A stretch of 56,209 bases of DNA from positions 1 to 56,209 of the forward strand of contig VBEO01000066.1 in NCBI GenBank assembly GCA_005881825.1, given 5' to 3'. Position numbers and translations under genes: made by a program. Shown here piece by piece: positions 42,382 to 50,459 of the stretch (its first letter is position 1; every line of letters starts with the position of its first letter). The stretch is from Chloroflexota bacterium. GTDB lineage: Bacteria > Chloroflexota > Dormibacteria > Dormibacterales > Dormibacteraceae. The notes under the pieces were generated by a model. It was not told the DNA's origin and made no database searches. It saw only the letters and a program-made list of their open reading frames with translations.

Positions 42382-43227
42382 GTGCAGCTGGGGGATTTCG
42401 AGATTCATCTCCTGGTCGCCGGGGGCTGGCGGCCCGACGGCGGGACCATGTACGGCGTCGTTCCCAAGGTTCTCTGGGAGCGCCAGAAACCGCCCAACGA
42501 GCGCAACCAGGTCACGGCGGCCTGCGTGGGCGCCATCGTCCGTCATCACGGCCGGGTGATCGTCTGCGAGACCGGCATCGGCACCAAGCTCGACGAGAAG
42601 CGCGCCCAGCGCGACGGGGTCTGGGAGCCTGAGGGCCTGCTCACGGGGCTGCGCCGGCTGGGCGTACGACCGAACGAGGTCGACATCGTGGTCAGCACCC
42701 ACCTGCACTGGGATCACGCCGGCGGGTTCACCCGCCGCGGCCCGGGCGGCCAGCTGGAGCTGACCTTCCCGAAGGCCAAGCACTTCGTGCAAAGGGTGGA
42801 GTGGGATTTCGCGCTGGCGCCGGACGTGCGCTCCCGGTCCGGCTACATCGCGGACGACTTCACGCCAGTGGCCGATGCCGGTCTGATCGAGTTCCTGGAG
42901 GGCGAGGCCGAGGTGACGCCGGGACTGACGCTGCGCCTTACCGGCGGCCACACACCCGGCCACCAGCTGGTCATGTTCCACGCCTCCGACGACCTGGCCT
43001 GCGTGGTGACCGGCGACCTGGTGGGCACGGTCCCGCACCTGCGCGTGCCCTGGACCATGGCCGCCGACCTCGACGTGCTGCGGGTGCTGGAGGAGAAAAC
43101 CAAGCTGCTCGAAGAGGCGTCGAGGCATCGCTGGCTGCTGGTCCTCTCACACGAAAACGAGCAGCCTGCGGGCTACCTGGAGCCCGATGGCAGTTGGACT
43201 CCCGAGCGTGATCTGATAGCGCCGTGA
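42382..43227 (+). CDS. Metallo-beta-lactamase-fold hydrolase
   Basis: 281 aa, GTG start. The metal motif is VSTHLHWDHAGG (HxHxDH); further ligands are His in LRLTGGHTPGH and Asp in VVTGDLVGT. It resembles N-acyl-homoserine-lactonase/quorum-quenching-like MBL proteins (family with LVAGGWRPDGGTMYG at the N-terminus), but the substrate is not established. Its stop overlaps the AraC-family gene (GTGA). Confidence 0.85.
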   Translation: MQLGDFEIHLLVAGGWRPDGGTMYGVVPKVLWERQKPPNERNQVTAACVGAIVRHHGRVIVCETGIGTKLDEKRAQRDGVWEPEGLLTGLRRLGVRPNEVDIVVSTHLHWDHAGGFTRRGPGGQLELTFPKAKHFVQRVEWDFALAPDVRSRSGYIADDFTPVADAGLIEFLEGEAEVTPGLTLRLTGGHTPGHQLVMFHASDDLACVVTGDLVGTVPHLRVPWTMAADLDVLRVLEEKTKLLEEASRHRWLLVLSHENEQPAGYLEPDGSWTPERDLIAP

Positions 43228-43646
43228 GCCAGGCCGTCGAGCAGTTCAACCGCCGGCTGCTGCGAGCGCGCGACGTGATGGACGGCGCCTACGCCCAGCC
43301 TCTCGACATCCGGCGCCTGGCCGGCGTCGCGCACGTCTCCGAGAGTCACTTCATCCGTGCTTTCCAGGCGACTTTCGGCGAGACCCCACACCGCTACCTG
43401 CAGCGCCGGCGGTTGGAGCGTGCGATGTTCATGCTCCGGGAAACCAGCCGCGACGTCACCGAGATCTGCCTGGACGTCGGCTTCAACAGCCTCGGCACGT
43501 TCAGCCGCACCTTTCGCGAGATCGTGGGCGAATCGCCCACCTCATACCGAGATCGCGCCGAGGTCAAGCCGGTGCCGACCTGCTTCACGATGGAGGGCAC
43601 GAGACCGAGCAGTTTTGGAGAAGCCCGGGCCAAAAACCGTCATTAG
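43224..43646 (+). CDS. AraC-family transcriptional regulator (DNA-binding domain only)
   Basis: 140 aa, GTG start in a GTGA overlap. Two helix-turn-helix units: LDIRRLAGVAHVSESHFIRAFQATFGETPHRYLQRRR and VTEICLDVGFNSLGTFSRTFREIVGESPTSYR. There is no separate ligand-binding domain, so it may act constitutively or with a partner. It is followed 9 nt later by a VOC protein, a frequent AraC-VOC pair in which the regulator controls the VOC gene. Confidence 0.9.
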   Translation: MSQAVEQFNRRLLRARDVMDGAYAQPLDIRRLAGVAHVSESHFIRAFQATFGETPHRYLQRRRLERAMFMLRETSRDVTEICLDVGFNSLGTFSRTFREIVGESPTSYRDRAEVKPVPTCFTMEGTRPSSFGEARAKNRH

Positions 43647-43649
43647 CAT
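43644..43649 (+). promoter_or_regulatory. TAGCAT box (-10-like) overlapping the AraC stop, 6 nt before the VOC ATG
   Basis: The TAG stop codon of the AraC gene forms the first half of TAGCAT. The downstream VOC gene could therefore have its own leaderless promoter as well as operon transcription. Confidence 0.35.
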
Positions 43650-43655
43650 CGGCCC

Positions 43656-44087
43656 ATGCTGAACTCGATCTCGATCTCACACGTCTTCGTCTTCGACCAC
43701 GAGCAAGCGCTCGATTTCTACGTCGGCAAGCTGGGCCTCGAGGTCAGCGCCGACTCGGACCTCGGCACGATGCGCTGGCTCACCGTCCGGGTGCCCGGCC
43801 AGCCGGGCCGTGACATCCTGCTCGAGAAGCCGGGGCCGCCCGGCATGGACGAGAAAAGCGCCGCCCAGGTCCGGGAGCTGGTGAGCAAGGGCGCGACCGG
43901 CTTCACCGTCGGCTTCACCACCGACGACTGCTGGAAGACCTACTCGGACCTCAAGTCCAGGGGCGTCGAGTTCACCGAGGAGCCCGTGGACCGCGGTTAC
44001 GGAACCGACGTCGGCCTGCGCGATCCCTTCGGCAACCGGATTCGCATCGTCCAGCTGGCGGCTCAGCCGGCGGCCGCCACCCGCTGA
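43656..44087 (+). CDS. VOC-superfamily (glyoxalase-like) protein
   Basis: 143 aa. Begins ISISHVFVFDHEQALDFYVGKLGLEV, a clear VOC start, and has EEPVDRGYGTDVGLRDPFGNRIRIVQL at the end (DPFGNxIxxxQ). It probably acts on a small molecule such as an aldehyde adduct or antibiotic, or is a dioxygenase-like enzyme. Paired with the AraC regulator just upstream. Confidence 0.88.
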   Translation: MLNSISISHVFVFDHEQALDFYVGKLGLEVSADSDLGTMRWLTVRVPGQPGRDILLEKPGPPGMDEKSAAQVRELVSKGATGFTVGFTTDDCWKTYSDLKSRGVEFTEEPVDRGYGTDVGLRDPFGNRIRIVQLAAQPAAATR

Positions 44088-44110
44088 CCGTCTCTTAACA
44101 ACCGCCGTTC

Positions 44111-44135
44111 CCTCGGGCGCCCGCGGCGCCCGAGG
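44111..44135 (+). terminator. Perfect 11-bp hairpin between the VOC gene and comM
   Basis: CCTCGGGCGCC-CGC-GGCGCCCGAGG, 3-nt loop, no T-run after it. It ends 8 nt before the comM GTG, so it could end the VOC transcript or lie in the comM 5' region as an attenuator or operator. Confidence 0.5.
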
Positions 44136-44143
44136 ATCCTGGC

Positions 44144-45658
44144 GTGGCCACCTCCGTGCGCTCTGTGCTGCTCCGCGGCCTCGACGTCCTGCCGGTCGAC
44201 GTCGAGGTCGACATCGCCACCGGGCAGCCGGGTTTTTTCATGGTCGGCCTGGCCGGAGGGTCCGTTCGCGAAGCCAGGGAGCGCGTCCGTTCCGCAGTCC
44301 GCAACTCCGCTCTGCCGTGGCCGCCCCAGCGCGCCCGCATGACCGTCAACCTGGCGCCCGCCGAAGCTCGCAAGGACAGTGGCGGCCTCGACCTCGCCAT
44401 CGCTGTTGCGATCTGCCTCGACCAGGCCGGTGCAGCGGCGCCGCCCGAGGCGGCGTTCTTGGGTGAGCTGTCGCTCGACGGTGCCGTGCGCCACGTCGAC
44501 GGCGTCCTGGTGGCAGCCCGCGGACTTGCCCGCCGCGGCGTCCGCCGGTTGTTCGTGCCTGCCGGCGACGCGGCCGAGGCCGCGCTGGTGGCCGACCTCG
44601 AGGTGGTCGCCTGCCGCACGCTCCAAGAGGTCACCGGCCACCTGTTGGAGGGTTTGCCGATGCCCTCCTTCACGGGTGGCGTGGCGGACGTTGCCGAAGC
44701 CGTGGCGGTCGACGACCTGGCCGAGGTCCACGGCCAGGCGGCCGCACGGCGAGCGCTGGAGATCGCGGCCGCCGGCGGCCATCACCTCCTGATGACCGGC
44801 CCGCCGGGCTCCGGCAAGACCATGCTCGCGCGCTGCCTGCCGGGCATTCTGCCGCCCCTCACCCGCGATGAAGCCATCGACCTGGCGCAGGTCGGCAGCG
44901 TCCTCGGCGAGCTGGAGCCGGGCCGGCCGCTCAGCGCCCGGCGACCGTTCCGGGCGCCCCATCACACCATCTCGATGGCCGGCCTGGTGGGCGGCGGCTC
45001 GGGACTGGCCAGGCCCGGCGAGGTCTCCAGAGCCCACCACGGCATCCTCTTTCTGGACGAGCTGGCGGAGTTCGACCCCGGCAGCCTGCAGGCGCTCCGG
45101 CAGCCTCTGGAGGAGGGACGGGTTTCCATCACTCGCAGCGGCGGCTCGGTCACCTACCCGGCCCGTTTCATGCTGGTCGGCGCCACCAATCCCTGCCCCT
45201 GCGGCTGGGAGGGCGACCCCGTCAAGGCCTGCCGCTGCACGCCGGCGGCGGTCGACGCTTATCAACGGGCGCTCTCGGGCCCGCTGCTCGACCGGATCGA
45301 CCTCCAGGTCCGGGTTTCCCGGGCGCCCCTGGAGGCACTTTCCGAGGAGCCGACCGGCGAAGGCTCGAGTGTGGTCCGGGAGCGAGTGGCGGCCGCTCGG
45401 GGGCGCCAACTGCAGCGGCAGGGACACCTCAACGCCGCCCTCACCCGGGCCGAGCTCCGGCGGCTGACCGGAATCCGGCCGGAGGCGCGGCGGGCGCTCG
45501 AACGCTGGTCCTCGGCGCGCGGGCTCACGGCGCGCGGCTTTCAGCGGGCCTGGCGAGTGGCCCGCACCGTCGCCGACCTCCAGGCGTCGGACGAGATTTT
45601 CGAGGCGCACGTCCTGGAGGCGCTCGGGTATCGAGTGGCGGATGCCGCGGCCGCCTGA
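44144..45658 (+). CDS. comM: YifB/ComM-family Mg-chelatase-like AAA ATPase
   Basis: 504 aa, GTG start. N-terminal LonC-like fold (LDVLPVDVEVDIATGQPGFFMVGLAGGSVREARERVRSAV), AAA core with Walker A GPPGSGKT, FRAPHHTIS, Walker B ILFLDELAEF, and the zinc-like NPCPCGWEGDP..CRC. ComM promotes branch migration during integration of transformed DNA. The dprA start lies within its last 17 nt, suggesting a DNA-uptake/recombination operon. Confidence 0.93.
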   Translation: MATSVRSVLLRGLDVLPVDVEVDIATGQPGFFMVGLAGGSVREARERVRSAVRNSALPWPPQRARMTVNLAPAEARKDSGGLDLAIAVAICLDQAGAAAPPEAAFLGELSLDGAVRHVDGVLVAARGLARRGVRRLFVPAGDAAEAALVADLEVVACRTLQEVTGHLLEGLPMPSFTGGVADVAEAVAVDDLAEVHGQAAARRALEIAAAGGHHLLMTGPPGSGKTMLARCLPGILPPLTRDEAIDLAQVGSVLGELEPGRPLSARRPFRAPHHTISMAGLVGGGSGLARPGEVSRAHHGILFLDELAEFDPGSLQALRQPLEEGRVSITRSGGSVTYPARFMLVGATNPCPCGWEGDPVKACRCTPAAVDAYQRALSGPLLDRIDLQVRVSRAPLEALSEEPTGEGSSVVRERVAAARGRQLQRQGHLNAALTRAELRRLTGIRPEARRALERWSSARGLTARGFQRAWRVARTVADLQASDEIFEAHVLEALGYRVADAAAA

Positions 45659-46502
45659 ACCGGAGGACCTGCGCGCCCGCGGGCGCTGGCCGCCGCCGCC
45701 CGGCCGGCGGGTGGCCATCGTGGGCTCGCGCCGTCCGAGCCCTTATGGCGAGGCCGTGGCCGAGCGGCTGGCCGCCGACCTGGCCGCGACGGGAGTGATC
45801 GTGGTCAGCGGCCTGGCCCTGGGCGTCGACGCGGCCGCCCACGAGGGCGCCCTGGCAGCCGGCGGCTGCACGATCGCCGTGCTCGGCACCGGCGTCGACA
45901 TCGTCTACCCGCGTGCCAACGCCGATCTCGCCGCGCGGATCCTGGCCGCCGGGGGCGCGCTGGTCAGCCAGTTCCCCGACGGGACGCCGCCCCAGCGCGC
46001 CAACTTCCCGCGCCGCAACTGGGCCATCGCCGCCCTCAGCGACGTGGTGGTCGTGGTCGAGGCCGCCGAGGGCTCGGGTGCCCTGATCACGGCCGAGGCC
46101 GCGCTGGCGCTCGACCGTGAAGTGATGGCCGTGCCGGGCAGCGTCTTCTCACCGCTCAGCGTGGGCTGTCACCAGCTCCTGCGGGATGGCGCCGGCCTGG
46201 TCCAGAACGCGCGCGACGTGCTGGCGGCGTTGGGCGCGCAGCAAGAGGTTCTCGACGATCCGCTGAAACCGCCGGCCAGCCTGGGCCTCGAGGCACCGGC
46301 CGGCGGACGAGACGGACTCCTCCAGCACCTGAGCGACGCCCTGATGACGGAGCCCGGCACGCTGGCTCGTAAGCTCGGCCTGCCGCTGCCGGAGATAATG
46401 TCGCGCCTCACCGCGCTGGAGATGGCGGGCGCCGTCGGCCGCCGCGGCGCGGGCTATGTAAGGTTGGCGCCCGGTGGAATCAGCCGGGCCGGCGTTGGGT
46501 AG
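45642..46502 (+). CDS. dprA: DNA-processing protein DprA without the N-terminal SAM-like domain
   Basis: 286 aa. The Rossmann core begins almost at once (VAIVGSRRPSPYGEAVAERLAADLAATG) with SGLALGVDAAAHEGAL, FPRRNWAIAALSDVVVVVEAA and GSGALITAE, then a C-terminal winged-helix (LARKLGLPLPEIMSRLTALEMAGAVGRR). The usual ~60-100-residue N-terminal SAM/helical domain is missing; the residual EDLRARGRWPPPPGRR looks like the linker. DprA loads RecA on incoming single-stranded DNA. The stop TAG ends at 46502, 11 nt before the topA ATG. Confidence 0.9.
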   Translation: MPRPPEPEDLRARGRWPPPPGRRVAIVGSRRPSPYGEAVAERLAADLAATGVIVVSGLALGVDAAAHEGALAAGGCTIAVLGTGVDIVYPRANADLAARILAAGGALVSQFPDGTPPQRANFPRRNWAIAALSDVVVVVEAAEGSGALITAEAALALDREVMAVPGSVFSPLSVGCHQLLRDGAGLVQNARDVLAALGAQQEVLDDPLKPPASLGLEAPAGGRDGLLQHLSDALMTEPGTLARKLGLPLPEIMSRLTALEMAGAVGRRGAGYVRLAPGGISRAGVG

Positions 46503-46513
46503 ATAAGGGGTCC

Positions 46514-48796
46514 ATGTCTCAGGGTTTGATCATCGTGGAGTCCCCGGCCAAGGCCAGGACTCTCAAGCGCTTCCTCGGCGATCGCTACGACGTGCGCGCC
46601 TCGATGGGCCACGTCCGCGACCTCCCCGAGCGGGAGCTGGCGGTCGACGTAGAAAACGGCTTCGAGCCGAGCTACGTGGTGGTCGAGGACCGCGAGAAGA
46701 CGATCCGCGACCTCCGCTCCGCGGTCAGCAAGCCGGCCGCGCGCCAGGAGGTCATCCTGGCCTCCGACCCCGACCGCGAAGGTGAGGCCATCGCCTGGCA
46801 TCTGGCCGAGGTCTTGAAGCTCAAGGCTCCCAAGCGCATCGAGTTCCACGAGATCACCGCCGAGGCCGTGCGCCGCGCCCTGGAGGCGCCGCGCGAGATC
46901 GACATGCGACTGGTCAACGCCCAGCAGGCGCGCCGCATCGTCGACCGCCTGGTCGGCTACCGGCTCAGCCCCTTCCTCTGGAGCAAGGTCCAGAAGGGCA
47001 TCGGCGCCGGCCGCGTGCAGTCGGTGGCGCTCCGCCTGGTCGTCGACCGCGAGGACGAGATCCGCGCCTTCGTGCCGGTCGAGTCCTGGACGGTCGACGC
47101 GTTGCTGAGCAAGCTCGATGACGAGCGCCAGTTCAAGGCCCGGCTGAAGGATGAGCTGAAGACAGAAGCGGAAGCCGCCGAGGCCATCGCCAGGCTGCAG
47201 GGCGCCGAGTACCGCGTGCTCAGCGTCGAGCGCAAGCAGCGCAGCAAGAGCGCGCCGCCGCCCTACATCACTTCAACGCTCCAGCAGGACGCCTCCAGCC
47301 GCCTGCGGTTCGCGCCCCGGCGCACCATGCGGCTGGCCCAGGACCTGTACGAGGGCATCGAGCTGGGCGCCGAGGGCAGCACCGGCCTCATCACCTACAT
47401 GCGCACCGACTCCACCCGCATCAGCGCCGAGGCCGAGGGCAAGGTCGGCAGCTGGATCAAGCGCCAGTTCGGCGACCGCTACCTGGGCGGCCGGCGCAGC
47501 GACAAGGCGCGGGTCGGCGCCCAGGAGGCCCACGAGGCGATCCGGCCCACCGATCCGGGCCGGCGCCCCGAGGACATCCGCCGCTTCCTGAGCAATGAGC
47601 AGTTCCGCCTGTACGAGATGATCTGGCGGCGCTTCGTCGCCAGCCGCATGGCTCCCGCCCAGTACGCCAACACCGTGGCCGAGATTCAGGGTGGCGAGTA
47701 CGCGTTCCGCGCCAGCGGCTCGGTGCTCACCTTCGACGGCTTCTACAAGGTTTGGGAAAGAGGAGAGGACGAAGACGAGGACGGCCGCCTGCCGGAACTG
47801 CGGGAGGGCGAGGCACTGCGCTTCCACGAGCTGCTGCCGGAGCAGCACTTCACGCAGCCGCCGCCCCGCTACTCCGAGGCCACGCTGATCAAGGAGCTGG
47901 AGGAGCGCGGGATCGGCCGGCCCAGCACCTACGCCAGCATCGTGGCCACCATCCAGGACCACGGCTACGTCGAGCAGAAGGAGCGCCGGCTGCACCCGAC
48001 CCTGCTCGGCGAGGGCGTCAACAAGATCATGGTCGACCACTTCAAGGACATCTCGGACGACCAGTACACGGCCGACCTGGAGGCCAAGCTCGACCGGGTC
48101 GAGCAGGGCCAGGTCGAGTGGGTGCCAGTGGTGGGCGACTTCTACCAGCCGCTGGAGCGGATGCTGAGCGCCGCCGAGGAGGCCATCCCTGCCGAGACCG
48201 GCGAGGTCTGCCCCGAATGCCATGAGGGCCAACTGGTGCTCAAGGCCAGTCGCTTCGGTCCCTTCAAGGGCTGCAGCCGCTATCCCAAGTGCAAGTACCG
48301 CCAGGCCGTCAGCCCCACCGGCGCGCCGGCCGAGCCCAAGAACCTCGACGAGGCCTGTCCGCAGTGCGGCAAGCCGCTGCAAGTCAAGCACGGGCGATAC
48401 GGCGAGTTCATCGGCTGCTCGGGCTATCCCGAGTGCCGCTACATCCGGCGCGAGAACCAACCCGAGGCCAAGCCGACGGGCCAGCAGTGCCCCGAGTGCC
48501 AGCAGGGCGAGCTGCTGGAGCGCCAGGGCCGCTACGGCCCCTTCCTATCCTGCAGCCGCTACCCCGACTGCAAGTACCGGGCCAACAAACGCAAGGACGG
48601 CACCGTGGCGCCGCCGCGCGAGGTCAAGCAGCTCGACGAGCCCTGCCCGATCTGCGGCAAGCCGCTGGTCGAGCGGCAGGGCCGTTACGGGAGCTTCAAG
48701 AGCTGCTCCGACTATCCGCGCTGCCCGGGCCCGAAGGGAGTGGGGAAGGGCGGCGCCAAGCCCGCCCGCGGCCGCCGGACCGCCGCCCGCCGCTAG
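46514..48796 (+). CDS. topA: DNA topoisomerase I
   Basis: 760 aa. TOPRIM domain at the N-terminus (IIVESPAKARTLKRFLG, DPDREGEAIAWHL), the active-site Tyr in GLITYMRTDS, and four C-terminal zinc ribbons (each CPxC...C.xYPxC: about residues 570, 615, 660, 705) that bind single-stranded DNA. It relaxes negative supercoils. ATG with AAGGGG upstream, and a TAGATA sequence overlapping the dprA stop. A lysine/arginine-rich tail ends the protein. Repeat copy C begins 8 nt after the stop. Confidence 0.96.
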   Translation: MSQGLIIVESPAKARTLKRFLGDRYDVRASMGHVRDLPERELAVDVENGFEPSYVVVEDREKTIRDLRSAVSKPAARQEVILASDPDREGEAIAWHLAEVLKLKAPKRIEFHEITAEAVRRALEAPREIDMRLVNAQQARRIVDRLVGYRLSPFLWSKVQKGIGAGRVQSVALRLVVDREDEIRAFVPVESWTVDALLSKLDDERQFKARLKDELKTEAEAAEAIARLQGAEYRVLSVERKQRSKSAPPPYITSTLQQDASSRLRFAPRRTMRLAQDLYEGIELGAEGSTGLITYMRTDSTRISAEAEGKVGSWIKRQFGDRYLGGRRSDKARVGAQEAHEAIRPTDPGRRPEDIRRFLSNEQFRLYEMIWRRFVASRMAPAQYANTVAEIQGGEYAFRASGSVLTFDGFYKVWERGEDEDEDGRLPELREGEALRFHELLPEQHFTQPPPRYSEATLIKELEERGIGRPSTYASIVATIQDHGYVEQKERRLHPTLLGEGVNKIMVDHFKDISDDQYTADLEAKLDRVEQGQVEWVPVVGDFYQPLERMLSAAEEAIPAETGEVCPECHEGQLVLKASRFGPFKGCSRYPKCKYRQAVSPTGAPAEPKNLDEACPQCGKPLQVKHGRYGEFIGCSGYPECRYIRRENQPEAKPTGQQCPECQQGELLERQGRYGPFLSCSRYPDCKYRANKRKDGTVAPPREVKQLDEPCPICGKPLVERQGRYGSFKSCSDYPRCPGPKGVGKGGAKPARGRRTAARR

Positions 48797-48804
48797 AAAC
48801 AGGC

Positions 48805-48862
48805 CGAGCGCCGGCGCCGGGGTGGAAATTCGCGCCCAAAACCGTTCGCGCGCCGGCGCTCG
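48805..48862 (+). repeat. 58-bp inverted-repeat element, copy C
   Basis: Left arm CGAGCGCCGGCGCCGGGGT (48805-48823), 20-nt spacer, right arm GTTCGCGCGCCGGCGCTCG (48844-48862). The pairing extends outward by 3 nt (GGC/GCC). The inner arm positions have drifted, but the 12-bp core CGAGCGCCGGCG/CGCCGGCGCTCG is exact. It is positioned between topA and the rpsB promoter. Confidence 0.85.
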
Positions 48863-48871
48863 GCCGCAGGG

Positions 48872-48899
48872 TTGGCCCCACCCCTGCCCTGGGTATACT
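48872..48899 (+). promoter_or_regulatory. rpsB promoter: TTGGCC - 16 nt - TATACT
   Basis: -35-like TTGGCC at 48872-48877 and -10 TATACT at 48894-48899. This is the clearest two-box promoter in the window and drives the rpsB-to-ispG operon, with a long leader unlike the many leaderless genes. Confidence 0.65.
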
Positions 48900-48931
48900 C
48901 CCATTCGCCAGCCCTCGCGCTGAGTAACGCA

Positions 48932-48961
48932 CGCCCGCAGTCATTGCTGCCTGCTGGGGCG
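48932..48961 (+). promoter_or_regulatory. Hairpin in the rpsB leader
   Basis: CGCCCGCAG (48932-48940), a 10-nt loop, then CTGC-TG-GGGCG (48951-48961): 9 bp with a 2-nt bulge, in the ~85-nt leader, 28 nt before the rpsB ATG and close to the AAGGAGGT Shine-Dalgarno. Possibly an S2 autoregulation site; that is inference. Confidence 0.35.
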
Positions 48962-48989
48962 GAGGAATTTTGAAGGAGGTAGCTGAGCC

Positions 48990-49841
48990 ATGCCTCAGGT
49001 GACCCTGAAGCAGCTGCTGGAGGCGGGCGTCCACTTCGGGCACCAGACCAGCCGCTGGAACCCCAAGATGCGGCCGTACATCTTCACGGCGCGCAACGGC
49101 ATCCACATCATCGACCTGCAGAAGACGGTGCGGCTGATGGACGACGCCTGGGGCTTCGTCCGCGACACCGCCGCCACCGGCCGCCCGGTGCTCTTCGTGG
49201 GCACCAAGAAGCAGGCGCAGGAGACCATCCAGACAGAGGCCGTGCGCAGCGGCATGTTCTTCGTGAACCGGCGCTGGATGGGCGGCATGCTCACCAACTT
49301 CTCGACGGTCAAGAGGCGCATCGAGCGCCTGCAGGAGCTGCGCCGGCTGCAGCAGTCCGGCACCTTCGAGTCGATGACCAAGAAGGAGGCCAAGCGCCAC
49401 CAGGACGAGCTCGACCGCCTGATGTTCCACTTCGACGGCATCGCCGACATGAAGCGGCTGCCGGGCGCAGTCTTCGTGGTCGATCCGCGCAAGGAGCACA
49501 TCGCGGTCACCGAGGCCAACCGGCTGAAGATCCCGGTGGTCGCGATCACGGACAGCAACTGCGACCCCGACCTCATCAACTACGTGATTCCCGGCAACGA
49601 CGACGCGATTCGCGCCGTCAAGCTGATCACCGGCAAGATCGCAGACGCCTGCCTGGAAGGCCGGCAGCAGGCCGAGGCGCGCGGCGAGCTGGCGCCGCCG
49701 GTCGAGGAGCGCGAGTTCTACGACACGCCGCGCTACGAGCTGATGGAGGAGTTCCTCGACGACGAGGAAGAGTATTTGCCCGACATCTCAGAAGATGAGT
49801 TCCTGCACCGCGGGGACGACGACGAACCAGGAGCTAGGTAA
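48990..49841 (+). CDS. rpsB: 30S ribosomal protein S2
   Basis: 283 aa. Reads [41 protein letters not shown], the S2 signature, with [13 protein letters not shown] and [11 protein letters not shown]. The acidic tail ([21 protein letters not shown]) is longer than usual. Strong Shine-Dalgarno AAGGAGGT. First gene of the rpsB-tsf-pyrH-frr-uppS-cdsA-dxr-rseP-ispG operon. Confidence 0.97.
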   Translation: MPQVTLKQLLEAGVHFGHQTSRWNPKMRPYIFTARNGIHIIDLQKTVRLMDDAWGFVRDTAATGRPVLFVGTKKQAQETIQTEAVRSGMFFVNRRWMGGMLTNFSTVKRRIERLQELRRLQQSGTFESMTKKEAKRHQDELDRLMFHFDGIADMKRLPGAVFVVDPRKEHIAVTEANRLKIPVVAITDSNCDPDLINYVIPGNDDAIRAVKLITGKIADACLEGRQQAEARGELAPPVEEREFYDTPRYELMEEFLDDEEEYLPDISEDEFLHRGDDDEPGAR

Positions 49842-49846
49842 TCGCA

Positions 49847-50455
49847 ATGGCAACGACCGTGGATGACATCCGGAAGCTCAGGGAGCTGACCGGGGCAGGG
49901 ATGATGGACTGCCGGTCGGCGCTCACCGAGGCCGGCGGCGACGTCGATAAAGCCGTCACGATCCTGCGGGAGAAAGGCATCGCCAAGGCCGCCAAGCGAG
50001 CCGGACGGGAGACCGCCAACGGCGTGGTCGAGGCTTACCTACACCGCACCGGCGACTACCCGCCCCAGGTCGGCGTCCTGGTGGAGATCAACTGTGAGTC
50101 CGACTTCGTGGCCAAGGGCGACAACTTCCGGCAGCTGGCGAGGGAGCTGGCGATCCATATCGCCGCCGCCAAGCCGCGCTGGATCAATCCCGAAGACGTT
50201 CCCGAGGACGTGCTGGACGCGGAGCGACAGATCCACGCCAAGCGCTTCGAATCGGAGGGCAAGCCGGCGGCGCAGATCCCCAAGATTGTGGAGGGCCAGA
50301 TCAACGCCTTCTACAAGGACAACTGCTTGATGAAGCAGCTGTGGGTACGCGACAACAAGACCCCGATCGAGAATCTGGTCAAGGAGAACATCTCCCGCCT
50401 CCAGGAGAACATCGTGGTCCGGCGCTTCGCCCGCTTTGACGTCAAGGAGGCTTGA
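49847..50455 (+). CDS. tsf: Translation elongation factor Ts
   Basis: 202 aa, the short form found in Gram-positives and Thermus. Reads [50 protein letters not shown] and [19 protein letters not shown]. It exchanges GDP on EF-Tu. 5 nt after the rpsB stop. Confidence 0.96.
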   Translation: MATTVDDIRKLRELTGAGMMDCRSALTEAGGDVDKAVTILREKGIAKAAKRAGRETANGVVEAYLHRTGDYPPQVGVLVEINCESDFVAKGDNFRQLARELAIHIAAAKPRWINPEDVPEDVLDAERQIHAKRFESEGKPAAQIPKIVEGQINAFYKDNCLMKQLWVRDNKTPIENLVKENISRLQENIVVRRFARFDVKEA

Positions 50456-50459
50456 CGCC

